This document shows positions 7,715 through 15,178 of a stretch of 19,548 bases of DNA, piece after piece. A program made the position numbers and the translations under genes. This DNA comes from Pseudomarimonas sp964350895 (lineage in GTDB: Bacteria; Pseudomonadota; Gammaproteobacteria; Xanthomonadales; Xanthomonadaceae). The notes beneath the pieces are model-generated. The model was not told the DNA's origin. It made no database searches and saw only the letters and a list, made by a program, of their open reading frames with translations. The stretch is from contig CAYGMG010000064.1 of the NCBI GenBank assembly GCA_964350895.1, positions 1 to 19,548 of the forward strand, read 5' to 3'. Within the stretch, counting starts at the first letter, position 1, and each line of letters starts with the position of its first letter.

Positions 7715-9080
7715 GGCTGTCCTCCTTGCCCGGGGCGAGGGCGGCCACCACCTGGTCCATGCGCGATCCGCGCGAGCCCTTGACCAGCAGGCTGCAGCCC
7801 GGCGCCAGGGCGGCGCGGAGCGCGCTGATCAGTGCCTCGCGGCTATCGAAATGTTTAGCTCCGGGACCGAAGCCCTCGGCGGTGGCGCGGCTCAGGGCGC
7901 CGGTGCACAGCAGCTGTTCGATACCCGCGGCGCGCGCCTGCTCTCCGGCCTGGCGATGCTGGACCTGCGCGCTTGGTCCCAGCTCAAGCATGTCGCCGAG
8001 CACCAGGATGCGCGGCGCCGGCAGTGCAGCGAGCGCCGCGATGCCGGCCTGCAGCGAGGCCGGATTGGCGTTGTAGCTGTCGTCGATCAGGCTGATGCCC
8101 TGACCAAGATCGATACGCCGCTGGCGTCCTGCCACCGGCGTCGCCGCCGACAATCCGGCCACGATCATGTCGATGCAGACCCCGGCGGCATGCGCCATGG
8201 TGGCGGCGGCCAGCGCATTCAACACATTGTGTCGCCCGGGCAGGGGCAGGCGCAGGGCTCGGGCCTGGCCGTCGAGCAGCAGTTCGAACTCGCTGACTTC
8301 AGCGCCAAGACGCAACCCGCGCGCGCTGACCTCGGCAGGCTGCTCCAGACCAAAATGCAGGCAGGCCCGGCCCGGCGGCAGGCGATCGCGGAACCAAGTG
8401 GCGAATGCGTCATCGGCATTCAAGACGGCGACGCCATCCGGGGCCAGCGCGGCATAGATCGCGCCCTTGGTCTGGGCCACGCCGAGCAGCGAACCGAGGC
8501 GCTCAAGATGGGCCGGGCCGACGTTGTTGACCAGGGCAACCTGGGGCAGCGCGATGGCGGCCAGATGGGCGATGTCGCCTGGCTGGCCGGCGCCCAGTTC
8601 GTAGACCGCGAAGTCGGCGTCCTCGGGCTGTTCGATCACCGCCAGCGGCATGCCCAGCTCATTGTTGCGGTTGCCCGGCGTCGCCCAGGTCTTGCCCGCC
8701 CGGGCGAGGATCGCGGCGAGCAGGTTCTTGACCGTGGTCTTGCCATTGCTGCCAGTGAGCGCGAGCACGCTGGTCGCCCGTTCACGACGCAGGGCCGCGG
8801 CCAGCTGGCCCAGTGCGTGCACGGCATCGGTTACGCGCAGCTGCGGCAGCGCAAGATCCGAACGTGGCCGGGTCACCAGGGCAGCCACGGCCCCGCGCTC
8901 CATCGCCTCGGCCAGGAAGTCATGGCCGTCCACGCGCTCGCCGGCCAGGGCAACGAACAGGTCGCCGGGCTGCAGGGCACGCGAGTCGGTCTGCACACCC
9001 TGAACCTGCAGTTCCGCTGCCTCATGGGGCACGGCGATGCCGACGCTGTGGGCAATGAAGGCGAGCGACAAGGGCCTCAT
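7704..9080 (-). CDS. murF: UDP-MurNAc-tripeptide--D-alanyl-D-alanine ligase
   Basis: MurF completes the cytoplasmic precursor by adding the D-Ala-D-Ala made by DdlB to UDP-MurNAc-tripeptide. The 458-residue protein has the MurF-type N-terminal domain (VQTDSRALQPGDLFVAL, 29-45), the P-loop LTGSNGKTT (108-116), the MurF-characteristic GNRNNELGMPL (136-146), and a C-terminal domain with IDDSYNANPAS. SNGKTT and GNRNNE distinguish it from MurC and MurE. Its ATG overlaps the murE stop by 4 nt; its end overlaps the start of mraY by 11 nt. Confidence 0.96.
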   Translation of the reverse strand: MRPLSLAFIAHSVGIAVPHEAAELQVQGVQTDSRALQPGDLFVALAGERVDGHDFLAEAMERGAVAALVTRPRSDLALPQLRVTDAVHALGQLAAALRRERATSVLALTGSNGKTTVKNLLAAILARAGKTWATPGNRNNELGMPLAVIEQPEDADFAVYELGAGQPGDIAHLAAIALPQVALVNNVGPAHLERLGSLLGVAQTKGAIYAALAPDGVAVLNADDAFATWFRDRLPPGRACLHFGLEQPAEVSARGLRLGAEVSEFELLLDGQARALRLPLPGRHNVLNALAAATMAHAAGVCIDMIVAGLSAATPVAGRQRRIDLGQGISLIDDSYNANPASLQAGIAALAALPAPRILVLGDMLELGPSAQVQHRQAGEQARAAGIEQLLCTGALSRATAEGFGPGAKHFDSREALISALRAALAPGCSLLVKGSRGSRMDQVVAALAPGKEDSHAA

Positions 9081-10567
9081 GCGGCGCGCTCCGCAAACCA
9101 GCTGGCGGCCACCGCGGCATCATCGAAGGGTCGCTTCTCGCCGGCCGATTCCTGGGTCGTCTCGTGGCCCTTGCCGGCGATCAGCACCGCGTCGCCGGCA
9201 GCCGCCTCGCCAAGCGCGAGGGCGATCGCGAGGGCGCGGTCGCGTTCTACGCGCAGGACATCGGGACTGCTCGCCCCAGCGAGGATCTGCGCGACGATGG
9301 CATCGCCGTCCTCGCCACGCGGATTGTCGTCGGTGACGATGACCCGGTCGGCCGCGCGCTCGGCAATCGCCGCCATCAGCGGCCGCTTGCCGGCATCACG
9401 CTCTCCGCCGCAGCCGAACACGCAGATCAGCTTCCGCGCAGCATGCGCGCGCAGCGAATCCAGCGCCTGCTGCAGCGCATCCGGGGTGTGCGCATAGTCG
9501 ACCACCACCAGGGGCTTTCCGGCGCCGGTGTCGACCCGCTGCATGCGGCCGCGGACCGGGCGCAGGCCGGCCAGGCAATCGGCCACCTGGACCAGGGGCA
9601 CGCCGAGCGCGCGCAGGCAGGCGGCGACCAGGATCAGGTTGTCGACATTGAAGCGCCCGACCAGGGTTGAGCGCACCGATTCCTGGTCTGCACCCTCGAT
9701 CAGGGAAAAATGCAGTCCGTCGGCTGCGCAGTGGATGTCCTGCGCGCGCAGACGTGCAGCCGGGTCGCCCGCCGCGCTGGCGGTCCAGGTGTCGATGGCG
9801 GGATCGATGCGCGCCGCCAGTTCCCGGCCGAAGGCATCGTCGACATTCAGCGCCGCGGCGCGCAGGCCCGCCTTAGCAAACAGTTTCGCCTTGGCCTCGC
9901 CGTAGGCCTGCATCGAGCCGTGGTAATCGAGATGATCACGGGTCAGATTGCTGAACGCAGCGACCTCGAAGCGCAGGCCATCCACCCGGCCCTGATCGAG
10001 GGCGTGCGAGGAGACCTCCATCGCCGCGCTGCGCGCCCCGCGCTGGCCCAGCTCGGCCAGGGTCCGGTTGACGCTGAGCACGTCGGGCGTGGTCCGCTCG
10101 CCGGCCTGCAGCCAGCTACCCAGCCCGACGCCAAGGGTGCCGATGTGTCCGCAGGGCGCGAAGCCCGCGAGCTGGTCCAGGGCCTGCGCCAGCAGCTGGA
10201 CGCAGGATGTCTTGCCATTGGTGCCGGTGACGCCGATCAGCCGAAGCCCTGCCGTGGGGTCGGCATAGCGACGGCGGGCAAGCTCACCTAGCAGATCGCG
10301 CAGGCCGGGCACGACGATCAGGTCGTCGGCACCGGGCAGCGTGCCGGCACCTTCCGGCTCGACCAGAATCGCCAGCGCCCCGGCGCGGCGAACCGCATCC
10401 AGAAAGGTGATCCCGTGGCGAGTCGCGCCCGGCAGGGCGATGAACAGGTCAGCTGCCGAGACCACGCGGCTGTCCAGCACCAGCTCGCCGACCTCGGCCG
10501 TGGCAAGGCCCGACGGCACCTTGAACAGGCCATCGCACAGCGACGCCAGACTCATCCGCCGACTCAT
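9077..10567 (-). CDS. murE: UDP-MurNAc-dipeptide--meso-diaminopimelate ligase
   Basis: MurE adds the third amino acid of the stem peptide. The 496-residue product has the P-loop GVTGTNGKTS (112-121), a TTPD substrate motif (159-162), SNLTRDHLDYHG (206-217), Lys226 at the position of the carbamylated lysine, and DNPR at 414-417. DNPR is the established signature for meso-diaminopimelate rather than L-lysine specificity, as expected for a Gram-negative cell wall. The residues after it read GEDGD, without the proline often found there. GKGHE near the C terminus (465-469) matches the region that contacts diaminopimelate. The ATG at 10567 overlaps the ftsI stop as ATGA; a Met at codon 5 is a less likely alternative start. 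Confidence 0.96.
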   Translation of the reverse strand: MSRRMSLASLCDGLFKVPSGLATAEVGELVLDSRVVSAADLFIALPGATRHGITFLDAVRRAGALAILVEPEGAGTLPGADDLIVVPGLRDLLGELARRRYADPTAGLRLIGVTGTNGKTSCVQLLAQALDQLAGFAPCGHIGTLGVGLGSWLQAGERTTPDVLSVNRTLAELGQRGARSAAMEVSSHALDQGRVDGLRFEVAAFSNLTRDHLDYHGSMQAYGEAKAKLFAKAGLRAAALNVDDAFGRELAARIDPAIDTWTASAAGDPAARLRAQDIHCAADGLHFSLIEGADQESVRSTLVGRFNVDNLILVAACLRALGVPLVQVADCLAGLRPVRGRMQRVDTGAGKPLVVVDYAHTPDALQQALDSLRAHAARKLICVFGCGGERDAGKRPLMAAIAERAADRVIVTDDNPRGEDGDAIVAQILAGASSPDVLRVERDRALAIALALGEAAAGDAVLIAGKGHETTQESAGEKRPFDDAAVAASWFAERAA

Positions 10568-12333
10568 CGGATCGCCTCCGGCAGGATGCCGTCATCGATC
10601 AGCGACTCGGCGGCCGCGTCGTCGAAGCGATGCAGGGTATCGGCAGCGGGCATCGCGGCCAGCCACTGGGCGATGTTGTCCGGCGGCACATTCATCACCC
10701 GCAGCGCGGCCTCCATCACCCGGCCGAACACCGGCGCGGCGACCAGGCCACCGTAATAGGCATCGCCCTGCGGGTCGTTGATCATCACCACCATGGCAAA
10801 GCGCGGATTGCTGGCCGGGATCAGACCGGCGAACAGGCTGATGTAGCGCTTCTGGTAACCACCGGCGACCGCGCGCCGCGAAGTGCCGGTCTTGCCGGCG
10901 ACGCGGAAGCCGGGCACCACCGCCGACTTGGCCGAGCCCTCGGGGCCGGTGACGGTTTCCAGCATGCGCAGGGTGGTCTGGGCCAGCTGCGGGTCGATCA
11001 CCGTACGCGGCTGCGGCGGCGCGCCGAGCAGGAAGGTCGGCGTGGTCATCACCCCGCGATTGCCGATCGCGGCATAGGCCTGGGCCAGCTGCAGCGCGGT
11101 CACCGACAGGCCGTAGCCGAAGGCGATCGTGGTCCGGTGCAAGGTGCCCCAGCCGTTTGGCGATGTCAGCACGCCGGCGGCTTCGCCAGGGAAGCCGCTG
11201 CCAGTCGGCACGCCAAAGCCGAAACGTCGCAGCACGTCGTGCTGGTGCTCGGCCGGCATGTCCAGGGCCAGCCGGGTGGCGACGATGTTCGAGGACTTGG
11301 TCAGCATCCGGGTCACCGAAACGGTGCCGAAGTCGCGGATGTCGGTAACCCGGTGCCCGGCGACCATCATGAAGCCGGGGCTGGTCTCGAAGCTGGTTTC
11401 CGGGCTGAAGCGACCGGTTTCCAGCGCCGCCACCGCGGTGAAGGTCTTGAGCACCGAGCCGGGCTCGAACAGGTCGGTCACCGCGCGATTGCGCTGGTTC
11501 GAAGGGTCCAGCCCCTCGCGTGAGTTCGGGTTGTAGGAAGGCTGGTTGACCATGGCCAGGATCTCGCCGCTGGCGACATCCAGGATCACCACCGAGCCGC
11601 TCGACGCGCCGTGTTCGAGCAGGGCCGACTTCAGCTCGCGGTAGGCCAGGTACTGGATCCGCCGGTCGATCGACAGGCGCAGGTCCCGGCCCGGCTCGGC
11701 CGCCTTGATCAGGTCGACGTTCTCGACGATCCGTCCGCGGCGGTCGCGGATCACCCGCTTGGCGCCAGGCGTGCCGGTCAACCAGGTGTCGAAAGCCAGC
11801 TCGAGGCCCTCCTGGCCGCGGTCATCGATGTTGGTGAAGCCCAGCACATGGGCCATCACCTCGCCCTGCGGATAGAAGCGGCGGAACTCGCGTTGGCTGT
11901 AGACGCCGGGAAACTCGCGGGCGAGGATTTCCTCGGCGGCGTCCGGGTTCATGTGCCGGCGCAGGTAGACGAACTCGCGATCGCCGCGCTGCGCCAGGCG
12001 CGCTTCAAGCAGCCCCGGCTCGGCGCCGAGCGCTGCAGACAGGGCAGCGACCTCGTCGGGATGTGGCAGCAGCTCGCGCGGGTTGGCCCACAGTGACTCC
12101 ACCGGCGAGGACACCGCCAGCGGCTCGCCGTTGCGGTCGACAATCATCCCGCGCGAGGTGGCGATCGGCAGCTCGCGCAGGAAGCGTGCGTCGCCCTGCT
12201 GCTGATAGAAGGCCTTGTCGACGAACTGCAGGTCGACAGCGCGCACCACCAGCGAGGTCGCGGCAAGCCCGAGCACCACGGTCAGCACCTTGAGCCGGGT
12301 CCGCGTATCAAGGCGCGTGGATTGCCGGCTCAT
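10564..12333 (-). CDS. ftsI: FtsI / penicillin-binding protein 3, septal transpeptidase
   Basis: FtsI is the class B penicillin-binding protein that cross-links septal peptidoglycan in the periplasm and works with FtsW. The 589-residue product has a short basic cytoplasmic end, one membrane segment at about 15-31, a pedestal domain with the SRGMIVDRNGEPLA motif (60-73), and a transpeptidase domain with all three active-site motifs: SVLK (293-296, nucleophile Ser293), SSN (347-349) and KTGT (481-484). The C terminus runs roughly 40 residues past the last core segment and is Ala/Asp-rich. The start overlaps ftsL by 4 nt and the stop overlaps murE by 4 nt. This is the expected primary beta-lactam target, not a resistance gene. 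Confidence 0.97.
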   Translation of the reverse strand: MSRQSTRLDTRTRLKVLTVVLGLAATSLVVRAVDLQFVDKAFYQQQGDARFLRELPIATSRGMIVDRNGEPLAVSSPVESLWANPRELLPHPDEVAALSAALGAEPGLLEARLAQRGDREFVYLRRHMNPDAAEEILAREFPGVYSQREFRRFYPQGEVMAHVLGFTNIDDRGQEGLELAFDTWLTGTPGAKRVIRDRRGRIVENVDLIKAAEPGRDLRLSIDRRIQYLAYRELKSALLEHGASSGSVVILDVASGEILAMVNQPSYNPNSREGLDPSNQRNRAVTDLFEPGSVLKTFTAVAALETGRFSPETSFETSPGFMMVAGHRVTDIRDFGTVSVTRMLTKSSNIVATRLALDMPAEHQHDVLRRFGFGVPTGSGFPGEAAGVLTSPNGWGTLHRTTIAFGYGLSVTALQLAQAYAAIGNRGVMTTPTFLLGAPPQPRTVIDPQLAQTTLRMLETVTGPEGSAKSAVVPGFRVAGKTGTSRRAVAGGYQKRYISLFAGLIPASNPRFAMVVMINDPQGDAYYGGLVAAPVFGRVMEAALRVMNVPPDNIAQWLAAMPAADTLHRFDDAAAESLIDDGILPEAIR

Positions 12334-12599
12334 GGCGTCACCACGCGCAGGTCGGCGGCTTCCGGATACTTCATGCCCAGCGGTCCGCCGGCGATCTGCT
12401 CTATCCGGTTGGGATCGGCCCAGGTCGCCTGCTCCAGCTGCATGCGGCCAAACTCGATGTTCAGCTCGTCGCGCTGCTTCTCAAGATCGGACAGTTCGAC
12501 GAACAGCTGCCGGTGGCGGTGCCTGCCGTGAACCACGGCCAGCGCGGAAACCACCACCGCGACCAGCAGGGCCAGCAGGATCAGGGTCGACAGCTTCAT
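12330..12599 (-). CDS. ftsL: Cell division protein FtsL
   Basis: FtsL is a small bitopic divisome protein that pairs with FtsB and FtsQ and activates FtsWI. The product has 89 residues: a membrane segment at about 4-23 and a polar, heptad-like region at about 28-58 that should form a coiled coil (LSDLEKQRDELNIEFGRMQL), then a short tail. FtsL is poorly conserved in sequence; the call rests on size, topology and its position between rsmH and ftsI, which is where ftsL sits in dcw clusters. It overlaps rsmH upstream and ftsI downstream by 4 nt each. Confidence 0.92.
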   Translation of the reverse strand: MKLSTLILLALLVAVVVSALAVVHGRHRHRQLFVELSDLEKQRDELNIEFGRMQLEQATWADPNRIEQIAGGPLGMKYPEAADLRVVTP

Positions 12600-13528
12600 G
12601 CCAGGCGCTCCGCGACGCGCAGTACCGCGCTGCGCGCGCGCGGGTTGCCGCGCAGCTCGTCGGCCTCGGCGCGCTGCGCGCCACCGATCAGGCGCAGGCT
12701 CGGCACGAAGTCCTCCAGCGGCGGACGCCGGCGGTCGGCGGGCGGCGGCTTGGCCTTGCCAGCCATGAACTGCTTGACCCGGCGGTCCTCCAGCGAATGG
12801 AAGCTGATCACCGCCAGCCGGCCGCCCGGACGCAGCCGCGCATGCGCGGCGATCAGGCCGGCATCGAGATCATCCAACTCACGGTTGATGAAGATGCGCA
12901 GGGCCTGGAAGCTGCGCGTCGCCGGGTGCTTGCCCGGCTCGCTGCGGCCGATGCAGCCGGCGATGAGATCGGCCAGCTCGGCGGTGCGCGCCAGCGGCGC
13001 ATCGGCGCGCCGGGCAACGATGGCCCGGGCGATGCGCCGGCTCTGCCGTTCCTCACCGTAGTGCCAGAGCACGTCGGCGATCTCGCGCTCCTCGGCGCCG
13101 GCCAGCCACTCGGCAACGCTCTGCCCGCTGTCCGGGTCCATGCGCATGTCCAGCGGACCGTCCTGCATGAAGCTGAAGCCGCGACCGGCGACGTCGAGCT
13201 GGGGCGAGGACACGCCAAGATCGAACAGGATGCCGTCGAGGCCGGCTTCGGTTTCCGCCCAGTCGGCGAGGCTGGCGAAGCTCGCCCTGCGGACGCGCAC
13301 GCGCCCGTCGGCGGCGGCCAGCCGCTCGGCTTCTGCAATCGCCTCGGGGTCCTTGTCCATGACCAACAGCCGCCCATTGCTACCCAGCCGCGACAGCACC
13401 GCCCGCGCATGACCGCCGCGGCCGAAGGTGCCGTCGAGATACGTTCCCTGTTCCCCCACCCGCAGTCCGTCCAGGGTCTGCGCCATCAGCACCGGGATGT
13501 GGGTGGGAGCAGCCTCGTGCCCGCCCAT
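12596..13528 (-). CDS. rsmH: 16S rRNA (cytosine(1402)-N(4))-methyltransferase RsmH (MraW)
   Basis: RsmH methylates N4 of C1402 in the decoding centre of 16S rRNA using S-adenosylmethionine. The 310-residue product begins with the typical HIPVLMAQTLDGL segment and shows the SAM-binding DGTFGRGGHARAVL, DKDPEAI, GILFDLGVSSPQLD, RGFSFMQDGPLDMRMD, ISFHSLEDRRVK and the C-terminal NPRARSAVLRVAERL. The ATG is 11 bp after the mraZ stop, preceded by a G-rich stretch that can act as a weak ribosome binding site. It ends in a 4-nt overlap with ftsL. Confidence 0.97.
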   Translation of the reverse strand: MGGHEAAPTHIPVLMAQTLDGLRVGEQGTYLDGTFGRGGHARAVLSRLGSNGRLLVMDKDPEAIAEAERLAAADGRVRVRRASFASLADWAETEAGLDGILFDLGVSSPQLDVAGRGFSFMQDGPLDMRMDPDSGQSVAEWLAGAEEREIADVLWHYGEERQSRRIARAIVARRADAPLARTAELADLIAGCIGRSEPGKHPATRSFQALRIFINRELDDLDAGLIAAHARLRPGGRLAVISFHSLEDRRVKQFMAGKAKPPPADRRRPPLEDFVPSLRLIGGAQRAEADELRGNPRARSAVLRVAERLA

Positions 13529-13539
13529 GCCCGCCCCCG

Positions 13540-13986
13540 CTACAGCGACAGGTCGAGCATGGCGTCGCTGACGTCGTCATCGCCGATGGTCTGGCGGATC
13601 TGCGCCATGTGCGCCTGCTCGCTCCACAACTCGAACTTGTTGCCCATGCCGAGCAACACCGCTTTCTTCTCGATGCCGGTGGCGTTGCGATGGCTGGCCG
13701 GCAGGAGTACCCGCCCGTTGCCATCCGCCTCGATGAAGGTCGCGCCACCCACCAGCTTGAGCTGCATGGTCCGGTGGACCCGCTTGGCCAGCGGCAGGGC
13801 GTTGACCTGGTCGCGAACCGCCTCCCAGATCTGCACCGGATACAGCCACAGGCAGCCGGCCTCGTAGGGGTTGTAAGTCACCACAAGGCGGCTTTGGCAC
13901 TCGCGCACGACAAGCTCCCGATAGGCGGTGGGAATCGCCAATCGGCCCTTGTCGTCAACGGTGATGGAGGTTTCGCCCTGGAACAT
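13540..13986 (-). CDS. mraZ: Transcriptional regulator MraZ
   Basis: MraZ is a DNA-binding protein with two SpoVT/AbrB-like domains that forms a ring and, in E. coli, represses its own dcw promoter by binding TGGG-type repeats. The 148-residue product has the two expected DxxGR motifs, DDKGRLAIP at 11-19 and DGNGRVLLP at 88-96, about 77 residues apart. It is the first gene of the cluster. The five to ten bases before the ATG contain no convincing Shine-Dalgarno sequence, so initiation may be weak. The promoter and phased boxes just upstream support autoregulation. Confidence 0.96.
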   Translation of the reverse strand: MFQGETSITVDDKGRLAIPTAYRELVVRECQSRLVVTYNPYEAGCLWLYPVQIWEAVRDQVNALPLAKRVHRTMQLKLVGGATFIEADGNGRVLLPASHRNATGIEKKAVLLGMGNKFELWSEQAHMAQIRQTIGDDDVSDAMLDLSL

Positions 13987-13991
13987 AGGTG

Positions 13992-14035
13992 ACCACGGGG
14001 ACCCACGATTTCCCCTGATTTTCTACAGGCGCCCA
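13992..14035 (-). promoter_or_regulatory. Putative MraZ operator: TGGG-like boxes with 10-bp period
   Basis: On the minus strand four-base boxes recur exactly every 10 bp: TGGG (14035-14032), a degenerate TAGA (14025-14022), GGGG (14015-14012), TGGG (14005-14002) and TGGT (13995-13992). The first box touches the -10 and the last ends 5 bp before the mraZ ATG. MraZ of E. coli is known to bind TGGGN repeats separated by 5 nt, the same 10-bp period, so an autorepression operator is inferred. Confidence 0.65.
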
Positions 14036-14063
14036 CCTTATGACCGGCCCTAGGTGGTGTCAA
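14035..14063 (-). promoter_or_regulatory. dcw cluster promoter in front of mraZ
   Basis: Read on the minus strand there is a perfect -35 hexamer TTGACA (14063-14058), a 17-nt spacer and a -10-like TAAGGT (14040-14035, three of six consensus bases). Transcription would start near 14028, giving a leader of about 42 nt before the mraZ ATG. Spacing and -35 quality make this the best promoter candidate in the window, with the weak -10 leaving room for regulation. No transcript evidence is available here. Confidence 0.7.
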
Positions 14064-14374
14064 GGAAAAGTCGCTTGTGAAAGAGCGTCGCTAAACCCGC
14101 GCCAGCGTTGAAGTTTTGTCCGGTTTCCGGTTCATTTAGGAAATGCGCTCCAATACAGCCACTTAGCGCAACTTCCTCAGAAACTGCTTTGGGAAAAGCC
14201 AGATTTCGCCCGCTGCCGGCCGGGCCCTGCCAGCAGCGTCGCCCAGGCTTTCGCCAGGCGGCCCGCGCCGGCCCTCGACGCGGGAAGCCACAGCGCTGCG
14301 GTTATCATGAGCGGCCCGCCGGCTGGCCTGCCTCCGGCGCTTACCTTCCGCAAAGCATCAAGGAACCCCGCCCG

Positions 14375-15121
14375 ATGAAGATCCTGGTCGCCTACAAGCG
14401 CGTGGTCGATTACAACGTGCGCATTCAGGTCAAGCCGGACGGCAGCGGCGTCGTCACCGACGGCGTCAAGCTCTCCGCCAATCCGTTTGACGACATCGCC
14501 CTGGAAGAGGCCCTGCGCCTGCGCGAGAAAGGCGTCGCCAGCGAGGTAATCGTGGTCACCATCGCCCCGGCCGACGCCCAGCCGCATCTGCGCAACGGGC
14601 TCGCCATGGGCGCCAACCGCGCCATCCACGTGGTCAGCGACGGGCCGATCCAGCCGCTCACCGCGGCCCGTGCCCTGCTCAAGCTGATCGAGAAGGAAGA
14701 GCCGGGCCTGGTGCTGATGGGCAAGCAGGCGATCGACGACGACGCCAACCAGACCGGCCAGATGCTGGCCACCCTGTGGGGCCGCCCGCAGGCGACCTTC
14801 GCCGGCAAGGTGGAAATCGCCGACGGCCGCGCCAGCGTGGTCCGCGAGGTCGACGCCGGCCTTGAGACCCTCGACATCGAGCTGCCGGGGGTGATCACCA
14901 CCGACCTGCGCCTGAACGAGCCGCGCTTCATCAAGCTGCCGGACATCATGAAGGCCAAGAGCAAGCCGATGGAGACCCTGCAGCTGGTCGACCTCGGCGT
15001 CGAGTCCGGCGACCACCTCAAGGTCACCCACTACGCGCCGCCGCCCAAGCGCTCGCGCGGGGTGATGGTCAAGGACGTGCCCGAGCTGGTCTCGGCGCTC
15101 AAGGCCAAGGGCCTGCTCTAA
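14375..15121 (+). CDS. etfB: Electron transfer flavoprotein beta subunit
   Basis: EtfB, with EtfA, forms the soluble flavoprotein that carries electrons from acyl-CoA and other flavin dehydrogenases to ETF:ubiquinone oxidoreductase. The 248-residue product starts MKILVAYKRVVDYNVRI, contains the AMP-binding segment GKQAIDDDANQTGQ (116-129) and the beta-ETF signature around ELPGVITTDLRLNEPR (169-184), followed by the partner-recognition stretch LPDIMKAKSKP (188-198). The chosen ATG is preceded by AAGGA at 14360-14364; the frame is open further upstream but without homology. Sequence type is that of group I ETFs of beta-oxidation, not nitrogen-fixation or electron-bifurcating forms, judged by eye. 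Confidence 0.96.
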   Translation: MKILVAYKRVVDYNVRIQVKPDGSGVVTDGVKLSANPFDDIALEEALRLREKGVASEVIVVTIAPADAQPHLRNGLAMGANRAIHVVSDGPIQPLTAARALLKLIEKEEPGLVLMGKQAIDDDANQTGQMLATLWGRPQATFAGKVEIADGRASVVREVDAGLETLDIELPGVITTDLRLNEPRFIKLPDIMKAKSKPMETLQLVDLGVESGDHLKVTHYAPPPKRSRGVMVKDVPELVSALKAKGLL

Positions 15122-15129
15122 CCCCTTTC

Positions 15130-15156
15130 GTCCCGCCTCCCGAGCGGAGCCGGGAC
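15130..15156 (+). other. Intercistronic hairpin between etfB and etfA
   Basis: The 57-bp gap between the two subunits holds an inverted repeat: GTCCCG (15130-15135) pairs with CGGGAC (15151-15156) and, after one C/C mismatch, CTC (15137-15139) pairs with GAG (15147-15149) around a 7-nt loop. There is no T run after it, so it is unlikely to be an intrinsic terminator. It ends 8 bp before the GAGG ribosome binding site of etfA and could set mRNA stability or processing. Confidence 0.6.
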
Positions 15157-15178
15157 CCAGCAACGAGGCAAGAATTCC

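Larger units (their letters stand above)
13987..14374. other. Divergent intergenic region between mraZ and etfB
   Basis: This 388-bp gap carries the mraZ promoter and operator at its left end and must hold the etfB promoter on the right. For etfB two weak plus-strand candidates are visible: a -10-like TATCAT at 14303-14308 (five of six consensus bases, no matching -35), and TTGAAG at 14108-14113 spaced 17 nt from TTCATT at 14131-14136. A tandem TCCGGTT repeat (14119-14132) and a small CATTT/AAATG inverted repeat (14133-14145) overlap the second candidate. Positions 14200-14300 are plain GC-rich sequence. No small ORF here looks real. Confidence 0.5.

Noticed and set aside
7713..9497. 594-codon open frame on the plus strand opposite murF and murE
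   Set aside because: Antisense shadow of two secure Mur ligases with no recognisable motif.
12215..13867. 550-codon open frame on the plus strand opposite ftsI, ftsL, rsmH and mraZ
   Set aside because: Antisense to four identified genes; no domain visible.
14108..14374. 89-codon N-terminal extension of EtfB
   Set aside because: EtfB proteins begin at MKILV; the extension has no homology and lacks a ribosome binding site, while AAGGA precedes 14375.
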